A model generated the notes under the pieces. That model worked only from the letters and a program-made list of their open reading frames with translations, was not told where the DNA came from and made no database searches. Shown one piece after another: positions 40,119-50,381 of a stretch of 64,000 nucleotides of DNA. The stretch is from Emiliania huxleyi CCMP1516 (taxonomy: Eukaryota; Haptophyta; Isochrysidales; Noelaerhabdaceae): assembly GCF_000372725.1 (NCBI RefSeq), contig NW_005199770.1, positions 852,614 to 916,613 on the forward strand, read 5' to 3'. The position numbers and the translations under genes were made by a program. Numbering within the stretch: position 1 is the stretch's first letter; every line of letters starts with the position of its first letter.

Positions 40119-42394
40119 TCAGGGGAGCCACTCGACCTGGGCGTGGTCGACGACGAGGCGGAGGACGGCCTCGCGCACATACTGCGCCTACGTGCCCCAC
40201 GGAGAATGCCGCTCACCCGCCGCACTCTCCGCCGCCGCCGCTCTAACGACTCGCAGAAACTGGCTGATCTCGGCTGATCTCGGCCGAACTCGGATGATCT
40301 TGGGCGATCGGCCGATCCTCGGACAAGCGATCCTCGGACAAGCGGCCTCGGACAAGCGCCATGGCAACCTCGGAATCTCGGCCGCTCTCGGATGGCCTCG
40401 CCTCGAAGGACTCGCGGAAGGCGGGATCGTCCATGTCCGGCACGGGCCTGCGGGGGAGCGGCCAGACAGGCTCGGCGACAAGTGCTCCGCCTCTCGCCTC
40501 CTCCTCCGGCTCCGCGCACGCGCCGCTCGTTGCGCTTGCACTCGTTGACGTAGAGGAAGAGGTTGTCGGTGACCGCCTGATCTCGAGCGATCTCGAGCGA
40601 TCTCGAGCGATCTCGGCCCATCTCGGCCCATCTCGCGTCATCTCGAGTAATCTCGGTCCATCTCGGGTCGTCTCGAGTGATCTCGGCCCATCTCGGCCCA
40701 TCTCGCGTCATCTCGAGTAATCTCGGTCCATCTCGGGTCGTCTCGAGTGATCTCGGCCCATCTCGGCCCATCTCGCGTCATCTCGAGTAATCTCGGTCCA
40801 TCTCGGGTCGTCTCGAGTGATCTCGGCCCATCTCGGCCCATCTCGCGTCATCTCGAGTGATCTCGGGTCTCGGCCCTCGCCTGCTCGTCGACGGCGAGGC
40901 CCTCCGCGGAGGAGACAGCCTCGATGGCAAACGAGAGGGCGAGCGAGCGCGAGATTGCGGCCTGGCGGCGGGAGTTGTTGTCTCGTCACTGCAGGCAAGA
41001 CGCACGCGACGCCCCACCGCCCGACCCCTCTGCGGCGGTGTCCGGTGCGGAGGAGGCGGCACTAGAGGTGGAGACGGCGGCACCTCTTCGGAGGCGAGGA
41101 AGGCGGAGAAAGCGTCCCACGTCATCAGCGAGCGGAGCTCCTGTGCCGGCGGGAGGTGGGGCAAAGTTCGGAGCAGGTTCGGAGCAGGTTCGGAGGAGGC
41201 TCGAAACGCATCTTCCAACCTCAAGAGCGACCTCTTCCCGCGATGATCTCGGCCAGATCTCGGCTCCTCTCGGCTATGGAGCTCCTCCCGCGATGCTGCG
41301 TCCCCGTCGAGCGCCGCCGCCTCCGCCTGCCGCGGGCAGCAGAGAGAGACGCGTCGTGCGGCCGTGTCGTGGACGTGTCGTGGACGTGTCGTGGACGTGT
41401 CGTGGACGTGTCGTGGACGTGTCGTGGACGTGTCGAGCGGCCTCCGCCTGCCGGCAGCGCTCCGCGTACTGCGCGCGCGCCCTCTCCTTGACCATCGTCG
41501 CGGGGATGTCCACTGCGACGGCGGCGAGCAGCGCCTCCTCTGCCGCCTACCGGAGGGGGGGTCCCAAAACTCCAAAACAGGTGTCCCGAGCAGGCGAGGC
41601 GGCGCCGCCCGGCGGCGCCTCGAAGGCGGCGCTGCTGGCGGCGAGCGCCGCCTCGCGCTTGAGTCGCTCCTACAGGAAGGCTCCGAGAAGCTCCGCGGAC
41701 AGGCCGTGTGGCGGCGCGTGGCGATCGGCGCGCCGCGCTCCTCGACAAGGTCGCGGAGGGCGGCCGCAGTGAGCCCGCTCGAGACCTCGGCGGCGAGCTG
41801 GTCGTCCAGCTCGGGCAGCGACCCGTCCGGTCGCGGGAAGCGCCTCCGCAGCTCGAGCAGCGCCTCTTCTCTCTTTGCGCCCTCCACCTCCCGGCCACGC
41901 AGCCGCAGCGTGAGGCCGATGTACGAGGAGCGCTGGACGAGCGGCACCTCGGGCCAGACCTCGGCCGCCATCCGCAGCGAGAGCGGCTCCCCCGGCTCGA
42001 ACCGGGCGAGCAGCTCCTCAGGAGACTCGCCAGCCAGCTGCGCCTGCCCGAGCAGCCGGAGTGAGCTGCCGTTGCTCTGCATCGCGGCGGCGAGCGCCTC
42101 GGGGACGTCGCGCTCGAGGAGAAGCGAGAGCGCCGCCGGCGAGCCCTCAGCCTCGCCGACCTCGGCCAGCGCGTCGCCCGTCGCGCCCGCGCTGAGCGAG
42201 AAGCACAGGATTGCCTCGGCGCCCACTCGCTGGATCTCGGTGAGCACAGCAGGCGATGCGGCGCAGAGGCGAGGCCCGGCGCTGCGCAGACGCGTCGCCG
42301 GCACCGGCCTGCCGCCGCCGGCGGAGCGCAGCTGCAGCTGAAGCGGAGGCGGCGGCAGCGAGAGAGCCAGCGTGAGCGTGATGGAGTTGATCAT
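40119..42394 (-). CDS. tig: Plastid trigger factor-like chaperone, about eight exons
   Basis: Trigger factor is a ribosome-associated folding chaperone and prolyl isomerase. Exon 1 (from 42394) has a Leu/Pro/Arg-rich leader, then the family stretch ELLARFEPGEPLSLRMAAEV + WPEVPLV + IGLTLRLRGREVEGAKREEA, matching the N-terminal domain of plant TIG1. Later exons give EALLAAVAVDIPATMVKERA (to 41449), a piece starting AEAAALDGD (41338), ELRSLMTWDAFSAFLASEE (from about 41153), AAISRSLALSFAIEAVSSAE + GLAVDEQ (about 40973-40890), AVTDNLFLYVNECKRNERR (about 40580-40520), and a final YVREAVLRLVVDHAQVEWLP to stop at 40119. That order fits the family. Boundaries near both ends are approximate. Introns contain decamer satellites and an 11-bp GACACGTCCAC repeat. 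The leader suggests plastid import. Confidence 0.78.
40575..40870 (+). repeat. Intronic 10-bp satellite, higher-order repeat
   Basis: About 29 decamers of the TCTCGGCCCA family. They are organised in a roughly 60-bp higher-order unit repeated four times (starting near 40611, 40671, 40731 and 40821), inside a trigger-factor intron. Confidence 0.95.
41345..41430 (+). repeat. Intronic 11-bp repeat GTCGTGGACGT
   Basis: About six perfect head-to-tail copies within trigger-factor intron 41339-41448. Confidence 0.95.
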
Positions 42395-43532
42395 TTCAAG
42401 CCGGAGCGAGCTCGCGCGGCGAGGCGGCGCCTGTGGAGGATTAGAAGAAAATCACGGAATGCGTACCAACTCGTGCCGTCCTCCCATCCCTCCCTTGGGT
42501 TGTCCATTTTATTTCTTTTTTACCAACTGGGTCAACTCCCCTGAGCGTGCCAGCTGGGTCAACGCCGTCAAGAGGACAAGCACACGGCAAAGGGCTTCTT
42601 ACCCTCGGACCCCAGTGGAGGGTGGTGCGCCGCCTAGCTCCGCGGACGGGCCCTCCACCCTTCATGTACGCATCAATAAATAAATAAAACGGACACACCA
42701 TCACACCAAACAAGAGAGAACCCCGAACCCGCAGCCAAAAGCTGCTCGCTCGAGCCGCGGCCGACTCTGCCACCGCGGCCGCAGCTGCTGAGACCTCCAG
42801 AAAACTGGTGCCTCATATGCTGCCTCCCTGCGGATGCTGCCGGCGAGCCTGGCGGTCCGCTGTACTACAAGGATGTGCTGACTCGATTTCTACTCGATTT
42901 CTTCTACCCCCACGACTCGGAACGCGAATGTGACAGGACCATCGGGTCCTTCAGCCTCCAAAGCGGGATCACCCGAGAGCAGCTGAGCCTGCCTCTGGCC
43001 TCGCCTCCCTCTCCTTCAGGCATTCGTGGCATCCTATGGGTCGTCCAGAGTATCGACCTCTGGCTTGTCAGCCAGCCCCACTTTGAGGGCGCCATGAATG
43101 AAGTACAGCGATCGCCACCTGCACCTCGCTGGCCTCTCCGCAGGCCCCCCCGACCGCGTCGAACTCATCGGCGCGGGCTCTCTCGGCTACGGGACCGGCC
43201 CCAGCTTCGGCTGAGGGCTAACAAGCTGCCGAGCCCAAATCACTGTGAGAGTCGTGATTTCTTGTTGGTTAATAAAAATCTCTCTCTCTCCAAACAAGGG
43301 GTGGGAGAAGGACAGGATCCCCACCTGCGCGAGCAGGATCTTGGAAGGACGATCAGGGACACAGGGGAACGGGAGCGGGGAGCGCATCGCAACACGGAGG
43401 GGCCAAGGGGCCTTTACGGATCATGTGGCCCCCGCCGAATTTTCTTCTGGTTCCCAGCGGCTTCCTCGGCTTCCGCCTGCTCGCGGGCCTCGCACGAGTG
43501 CGCTAGGTTACAGCCGTTCACCGTCGAAGGCG
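42395..43532. repeat. Intergenic containing a dispersed-repeat copy
   Basis: 43150-43265 is the reverse complement of 62625-62730, and 43306-43420 resembles parts of 52480-52600, 56050-56180 and (inverted) 62500-62590. The stretch 43095-43213 encodes a short frame ending in RVELIGAGSLGYGTGPSFG and TGA; the same peptide end is encoded at 62665-62730 on the minus strand. Probably repeat-borne, not a working gene. Confidence 0.6.
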
Positions 43533-45916
43533 ATGCTGCTGCTCTACACGGTCGGGCATACGCTACCGCCGCGCGCGCTGCGCGGCGCGGCGCACGGCGC
43601 TGCCTATGCCCGCCCGCTGGACCTCGGCGCGGCCTACGCCCGCCCGCTGGTTCTGCGGGCCGCGCAGCCACCGTTGCTGCTGCTCGACGAGGAGAGCGGA
43701 GACATCAACGACGGTGGCATCTCGAGCGTCAACTGGGTGACGGTCGACGCCAGCGGCCCGGACGTGGAGCCGACCGAGGAGGAGGTCCGTGGCCCGTGGC
43801 CCGCTCCTCGCTGCGAGACGCTGGCCCGCCTCGACACACGGCCCGTCCCCGCCCGCCTCAGGGCACCAGCGTGATGCCGCTCTTCCCGCTCGGCGCCGCC
43901 TACCTGCCGCACACCACGCCCGTCCTCAACATCTTCGAGCCGCGCTACCGCGCGATGTATAACGACATCCTCTTCAACGGCGCGCGCCGCTTCATGGTGA
44001 CGAACGTGGAGCCGGAGACGGGCGCGCTCGCAGAGGTGGGCGTCGTCTTCTACCTCGACGAGCTCAAGGAGGTGTCGGAGCAGACGCAGGCGCCGGGCGA
44101 GACGTCCGCGCGGTGAGGACGCCCTCCCGCCGCAGCCTCTTCTCGGACCTTGTAGGACCGAGTCAAGTACATCGGCCAGCACCGCGTCATCAACCGTGTG
44201 CGGCTGCGGCGCGTGCTCGCTGCCCGTCGGCCGTCCATCCGCACCCCCCCTCCCCCTCCCCCCCGGACCCGTCTCCGAGCCCTCCTCTCAGGCGCGTGCT
44301 CAACCCGTCTGTGGTTGCGACCCGGGCAACACGCCTCCGAGCGGGGTGCAGAGGCGGGACGGGGGCCACCCTCTCTCTGAGCCGTCTCCGAGCCTCGCCG
44401 CGTAGGACACCTACCTCAAGGCCGAGGTCGAGGTGCTCTCGGACTCGGACCAGCAGGCGCCGCAACACCCCCCCTCCCCCCTCCCCCTCCCTCACTCTGC
44501 TCCTCAACCCTGCCCCTCCCGCCCTGCCACCGCCCTCCCCGTCCCGCCCCTGTCTCCCCGCCCTGTCTCCCCGCCCCGACCCCGCCCCTCCCCCTCCCGC
44601 CGGCCAGGAGGAGGGCAAGCCCGACGAGGGCCTCGCCGCGGAGGAGGCGCGCGGCCGAAAGAGAGACTCGAGATTCTCTCAGAGGCGCCGAGAGGCGCAG
44701 CAGAGGGAGTGCACGGTCCTCTCGCGGCGAAAGCGACTCTCTCTCTCTCTCTCTCTGCGACTCTCTGTCTCTCTCTCGCTCTCTGCGGAGCCTTGGCCGG
44801 GGCACTCCAGCACCCCGTCCCACCCCGTCCCACCCCTCGCCCACCCCGTCCCACCCCTCTCCCACCCCCCCTCCCGCAGGGTGCGGCGGAGGAGCTCTTC
44901 GTCTCGCTCGTCGACGCGCAGAAGAGCCTCGGCGAGGAGCCGCGCTTCACAGACGCCGTCAAGGGAAGAGCTGTCCGCTCGCGGCTCGTCGCCGTCCTGG
45001 CGCCCGGGGACCCCTTCCCGGACCCTTCCCCGCAGGCTCGCTCTCCTTTGCACGCGGCACGTCGCCGTCCGACCGGGGCTTGTGGGGCACCATCGGGCTG
45101 TGGCAGCAGTTCCTCGAGCAGAGGACGCAGGTGCGGCTCGGACCTGGCGCCGCAGCGCCAGGTCGTCTCTCGGCTGATCCGCGATCGCCTCTCGGCAGGT
45201 GCTCGGCCAAAAGATGCAGCGCGAGATCCAGAGCGGCGTCGCGAGCTACCTAAGCGACAACTCGCTGCGCGAGGACCTCGTCAACGCGCGAGGCGAGATC
45301 CGGCTGCAGGAGCGACCGCCGCCGCCGAGAGCCGCCGAGAGCCGCCGAGAGCCGCCGAGAGCCGCCGAGAGCGGAGCGAGAGCCGCCGAGATGCACCGAG
45401 CGTCAGCCGAGAGGCCGGCGGCGTGTAGGACTTGCCTCCGGAGCTGATCGCCGAGATCGAGGCGATCCAGCGGCGGTACCGAGGCGAGGTGGACGCGCTC
45501 GACGGCGAGCCGGGCTCGCTCCGCTTCCAGGCGCCGAGCAGGCGTTGGTCTGAGCCCATCGGTCCGCACTGAGCTGGAGCCCACTTCCTCCGTCCCCAGG
45601 CGCTGCTGCAGTCCGACTCGCACCGGCAGAGGCTCGCGCTCTTCTGCACGTGGCTGCGCAAAGAGCAGAAGCGGCGCGCGGAGCCGCCGCCCAACCTCGC
45701 CTCCGCGCCCGCCGCTTCCCTCTCGCTGTTGCCGCCCAAACCTACCCCCACACCCCCCACACCCCCCCGCCCCCCCGCCGTTCCCGCCCAAACCCAACCG
45801 CCCTCTCTTTGCCTTCTGCGCACAGGCTCGCCACGCGCAAGTCGCTGCAGTCGCTCTTTAGCTCCGGCGACGCGAAGGGCGAGGGGGAGGGCGGCGCGCC
45901 CGACGATAAGAGCTGA
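43533..45916 (+). CDS. LON substrate-binding-domain protein, twelve exons
   Basis: Exons 43533-43784, 43862-44089, 44156-44208, 44292-44325, 44406-44456, 44608-44646, 44880-44964, 45036-45130, 45199-45285, 45429-45530, 45600-45673 and 45826-45916 total 1191 nt (396 residues), in frame throughout. The core is the Lon N-terminal domain: MPLFPLGAAYLPHTTPVLNI + FEPRYRAMYNDILFNG, then GVVFYLDELKEV, DRVKYIGQHRVINRVRLRRV + LNPS, and DTYLKAEVEVLSD. A helical C-terminal half follows (LWGTIGLWQQFLEQR, LPPELIAEIEAIQRRY). There is no ATPase or protease domain, so this is a stand-alone LON-domain protein of the kind found in plant and algal plastids. Exons as short as 34 nt and nine GC or GA donors make it the most fragmented gene here. 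Function in proteolysis is inferred. Confidence 0.85.
45309..45415 (+). repeat. Intronic 10-bp satellite (unit GCCGCCGAGA)
   Basis: Several perfect decamers followed by variants, inside LON intron 45286-45428. The gene is on the plus strand, and the unit again ends in CGAGA in the transcript sense. Confidence 0.9.
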
Positions 45917-48014
45917 GCGCGGCCGCTGGAGGGAGCGAGACTCGCCACGACCCATGCCACGACCGCACCCCCCGCAGAACACGCGTTCGTTGCCTTTCGC
46001 GGTCGGAAGGGCCGACGCCTCCTGGCCAGCGACGCAGCGACGCTTGGCCTTCGCGGTGTGCACAGCGAGGAGACTTCAGTGCACATGGCGCCGGACTGCC
46101 TCGCACACCCGGCCCCCCTTTAACTTTTGACTTGCGCTAACGTATTTCGTGGACTTGTGTTGAGCAACTCTCCTATTATAGAGAGATCACATCTTCGATC
46201 GCTTCCCTGGCACTAGGGGGCCCACAGCGCCCCAAATCCACCGGTGTGGGATTTCGCGCAAAAGGCACTGTGTGGAACGGGCTAGCTCAAGGTTGCGTTA
46301 GATTGTCAATGGAGAATGGCCGCGTTCTCGCCCCTTTCCTGTCCGCGTGGGTCTCAGAGGACGAATGAGCACCGGACCTTCGAGGACATCAAAGTCGGCC
46401 GCGCCCCACGGCTATCCCGCCGGCTCTCGAGTGTCGCAGCGCGACGCGCTTCACCCCTCGACTCCGCGCTGCGAGTCGATTGGGAGACGACGCTCGGCCA
46501 CTGCCAACTCCACCCTGACGTGACGCACATGCGCCGAGTGTCCCCCCCGAGGGTGTCCTTGTATAGTATAGTTGGTTGCGAGTTAAAAAAAGCCCGTTCC
46601 GCACCCGCAGCCAGCACCAGTACACATGCCGTTCTGGTGCCCCTCGGCTGGCCAGAGGACGACTCACAATGCAAAATCGGAAAGACATCACGAGGGGCCG
46701 TATAAACGGCGCCGCAGCGGCCCGGGACACTAACAGTGAGTTGCTGCCACTCGCCCGGCCTCCTCCCCCTCGGGGTCGCCCGGAAAGTGGGCTTGCGCAC
46801 CGGCGCCCCCCCCAGCACGCCGACCCGAGGTGTACCCTCCGGCCACCTGGGAGGGGAGCGCTCTCCCTTTTTGGCCCATTGGCTTCACCATGATGGATAC
46901 GGAGGTGGCCAGCCCTTGGTTGTGCACCTGCGGCGCGAAGAGGAGGTGATCTCGGCGGACGACGGCCATGCCGAGAGCGGGTCCAGCGCGGAAGAGGGTG
47001 CGCAGCGCGTCGCGGCCGCGCGCTTGGGAGCCGGGGGGATGGCCGGAGGGGGCGGGACGCCTGCATGTCCTCGAAGCTCCCATCCGCATACGCAAGCCGA
47101 GCCGCGAACGGCGGGGAGGGAGTTTTGGAGGGTCAGCCAAGGACGCGCATGGCGAGTGACAAACGAACGCAACCTGCCCCGTCGCTGGTTTCTCATCGTG
47201 GGTTGAGTCTGAATAGCTCGCTATGTACCTTTCTGAGCGCAGTGGTCGCCGCAGACTGGCTCCAACTTGACGGCGGCATGGAGACGTGATGCCTCCATGC
47301 CGCCGTCAAGTCGAAATCGACATGCAGCTCGATGGTTTGCCCGAAAAAGGTACATAGCGGCGTTTCGGGCGACAAACAGCGCTGCGACCGCGAAGTGGCG
47401 GTGGACATGCTCCCATGTTGCCGACGCGGCGCCGGAGTGGCCGGCGCTGCTCGCCGCGACCACGACGGCTACTCCGATGCTCCGGGCCGACCCGTCCTAC
47501 CCGACGGTGGCACTCTTCCACGTCTCGCTCACGCTGAGAAAAGATCTGAAACGGCGTGCAGCAGAGTCACCGACGAGTCGGTCCGCGTGACTCCTCGTGT
47601 CCCGAACCGTTCTCACACATCCATAAACTCACTTTGGCCTCACTGAAGCGATGCCCTCAATCCTGAATCCTCAGATTTTAGATTAGGACGCTGTGGGCCC
47701 TCTACTGGCACCCCGCCTGCTCTCACACAGATCACGCGCCGCCCCGGAGAGCCGGGGACGCACATGTGCATGTGCATGGACATGTGCACACTCTCGAGAC
47801 ACCACTGAGTGTGCGCGGCCGCTGTAGGTCAGTCACAATCCGCGCCGGTAAGCCCAAAGCGCAAAGGAGGGGTGGGGGAACGGCAAAGGCCCCGAAACAA
47901 GAAAGAAAATGAAATCCGAATTCTTTTGTGTTAGTGCCAGTGCGCGCGAATCCGTGTCGGCGTTTTAATTTCTTTTTGGCCTCATTTTTCTTTTGCTGCT
48001 TTCGCCCCATTTTC
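45917..48014. other. Two-kilobase intergenic region with a hairpin element
   Basis: A foldback at 47220-47358 has outer arms GCTATGTACCTTT / AAAGGTACATAGC and an inner perfect 19-bp stem (47265-47283 with 47293-47311). Open frames on both strands at 46389-47206 overlap each other and have no recognisable domain. No gene is called. Confidence 0.5.
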
Positions 48015-49682
48015 ATGTCGCGGCACGCAGCCTCCGGCGAGCGCTCCTCGGAGACCACGGCGCTTACCGTCTTCACGCTCGCCCTATCGCACTGCTTGGC
48101 GCTGCAGGTGGCCAAAGATGTGGGCACGCTCGGTCTCGCGGTGCAACCGCAGCGGCTCTGGACAGCGCTCCTCGCTGGCGCCGTCTGCTATGCGCACGTG
48201 AGGCCGTGGTCGAGCCGCTCGCTCTTCAGCCTTGCCGCGGCAGGGCTCGGCACGCTGTGCGCCCACGGCTCGCAGTCCAACCACGTCATCGTGGAGATGG
48301 CGCTCGCAGCAGGGGTGCTGCTGACTGCTCCGCTCGCGGCCCTCGTCGAGGACGCCAGCACGGCGAGCGCACGCGCCGCTCGCCGCGAGTGGTTGGTGCG
48401 GCTGGCGAGCTGCGTGCGCGCACAGCTGAGCGTCCTCTACGCCTCGGCTGCGCTCGCCAAGCTCAACAGCGGCTGGTTCGACCCAGCCTCCTCGTGCTGC
48501 GTCCAGATGACGGCGGCGATGCTCGGCGGTTGGCTTCCCGCGTGGCCGCGCCTGCTCCACCTGCTCCCCGCCGCAGCCATCGCCTTCGAGGTCGGCTTCC
48601 CGCTCGCGCTCGGCGCCGCCTCCTTCGGCGGCGGAGGCGGCGAAGGAACCGGCCGCCGCTCGACGCTCCGCGCGTTGATGGTGAGCGGAGCATCCTTTCA
48701 CGCGGCAATCGCGCTGCCGCCACCTCCGCTGTCGGTGTACCCGTTCACGATGCTGATGGTGCCCTTCTACGTCGTCGGCCTGCTCCCTGAGGAGGTGGGC
48801 CGAGCGGCGCGCGCCTTCGCCTCGGCGCCACCGCCCGCCCTCGCCGCGTGCGGCGCGGCAGGCGTGGCGGCGTGCTTTGCCGCGGTGGCCGCGTCGCGCC
48901 GCGCCGCGGGCAGGTTCGAGTACCCGCCCTACATGGCGTGGGAGCTCGGCGTGCTCTGGTCGACGACCGCGTTTGGCTCCCTCGCGTGCGCCGCCCTCCT
49001 CCCGCCGCCGCGCCAGCCGCCCAAGGCGCAGGCCGCCTTGCCGCCAGCCACGGCCGCGAGGCGGGCGGCGAGCCTCCTCCCCGCAGCCTGCCTCGGCCTC
49101 CTTGCGGCGATGCCGCTGCTCGGCGTGCGGACGCACCCCTCCCTCGCCATGTTTTCGAACCTCGACGTCGGCGGCGGCGCCTCGAACCACTGGCTCCCCC
49201 ACGCGGCGGGCCTGCGCTTGCCCGAGTGGCTCGTCCCGAGCGAGTACACCGCCGACGCCGCCCTCCTCCTCCTCGAGACGGACCACGGAGGCCTCGCCGC
49301 GGCGCAGGTCAACCTGGCGCCGCTGCTGCCGGCCGCGACACGGGGGGACCTCCGCGCCGTGAACGCGTGCGCCCGCTTCTACATCTCGCCCCCCTCGTGG
49401 CGCGCTCCGCCCACCGAGCCGCTGGCGCCCTTTGGCTTGCCGCTGGTCGAGGTCCGGAGGCGACTCTCCGCGCAGCCCGGCGAGGGCCCGCAGGACTTCT
49501 ACCTCCGCTACCGCGAGATCCGCGCCGGCGCCCCCGTCGGACCCGAGCGGCTGTACCGGCGCCGCGCCGGCGTCCGGACCGCGGAGAGCGACCAGAGGCT
49601 CGACGCGCCGCTGCCTCCGATCCGTGCTCTGCTCCACCGATTCCGCGCCTTCGACGTAGAGGGAAATGTGTGTCGTCACTGA
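48015..49682 (+). CDS. HTTM / vitamin K gamma-carboxylase-like multipass membrane protein
   Basis: Intronless, 555 residues. Multiple hydrophobic helices span the first 370 residues. The family core is QLSVLYASAALAKLNSGWFD, the KLN-x-x-W block of HTTM domains, followed by a late LLGVRTHPSLAMFSNLDVGG with SNHWL, which matches the FSNL segment after the membrane part. The C-terminal 150 residues are soluble, with a hydrophilic Arg-rich end. Known: HTTM proteins are related to gamma-glutamyl carboxylase and occur in bacteria and scattered eukaryotes; the activity of most is untested. The start was taken at the ATG (48015) that leaves a short hydrophilic lead into the first helix. Carboxylase activity is not demonstrated by the sequence. 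Confidence 0.8.
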   Translation: MSRHAASGERSSETTALTVFTLALSHCLALQVAKDVGTLGLAVQPQRLWTALLAGAVCYAHVRPWSSRSLFSLAAAGLGTLCAHGSQSNHVIVEMALAAGVLLTAPLAALVEDASTASARAARREWLVRLASCVRAQLSVLYASAALAKLNSGWFDPASSCCVQMTAAMLGGWLPAWPRLLHLLPAAAIAFEVGFPLALGAASFGGGGGEGTGRRSTLRALMVSGASFHAAIALPPPPLSVYPFTMLMVPFYVVGLLPEEVGRAARAFASAPPPALAACGAAGVAACFAAVAASRRAAGRFEYPPYMAWELGVLWSTTAFGSLACAALLPPPRQPPKAQAALPPATAARRAASLLPAACLGLLAAMPLLGVRTHPSLAMFSNLDVGGGASNHWLPHAAGLRLPEWLVPSEYTADAALLLLETDHGGLAAAQVNLAPLLPAATRGDLRAVNACARFYISPPSWRAPPTEPLAPFGLPLVEVRRRLSAQPGEGPQDFYLRYREIRAGAPVGPERLYRRRAGVRTAESDQRLDAPLPPIRALLHRFRAFDVEGNVCRH

Positions 49683-50381
49683 CAGCGGTAGAGCGTGAAG
49701 TACAGCGGTGTTTCTTGATGTTAAATGATGAAATGAACCAGCAAAGGACCACGCAAATGACCCCCCCTCCCCTAAGGCGCCCCCCCGCGCCCCGCTCCCG
49801 CGCTCGTGCGCTGGCTGGCGGGGGCGGTTCTCTGGTAGGACGGGAACGAGATGATAGTAGGGAGTAGAAGAAAGCAAAGAGGAGCCCTGCGCACGCACGA
49901 CTCCGCAGGAGAAGCCCCTCCCGCCCGTGCTTGCGCAGCGCAGCCTCCTCCTCCGCAGGGGCGCGCGCGCCCCGCGCGCGGCGGCGGGCCCGAGCCCCGC
50001 GCGCCGCGGTCAGCGGAGGGCGGGCGCTCGGCCGATCGAGCGGGCGCTGGATACTCAACTCCCGATATGACGGTCGACACTCTGCTAAATAATGCAACGT
50101 CTCTCAACATACTACCACATTCAAACGCAAAGACTCTGGTGCAAAGCTCTGGAGACCCAGTAGAATTCTGAATTGTGCAGAGCGAGGGGGGGGGCGGTTG
50201 CATACGCATGGTTGACATACACATAGCAGCGGCTCATAACTCAAGCGCGCGGCGAGGAGCCAGTTTTCCTACGTGCGGCTTCTGAGTTGCCATCCAAGCA
50301 TGAAGTTAGGGGATGGAGGCCGGGCGATGCCAGTTGCAGCTTGCACAAGGTGCGAGCTGCCGCGCAGATTAGCTCCGCTGG
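49683..50381. other. Convergent intergenic region
   Basis: C- and G-rich runs at 49760-50050, then AT-richer sequence. No gene is seen. Confidence 0.4.

Noticed and set aside
46389..47206. Overlapping open frames on both strands
   Set aside because: No recognisable domain; Pro/Arg/Gly-rich composition typical of chance frames in GC-rich DNA.
48084..49898. 604-residue minus-strand frame antisense to the HTTM gene
   Set aside because: Arg/Glu-rich shadow frame. The plus strand shows clear hydrophobic helices and family motifs.
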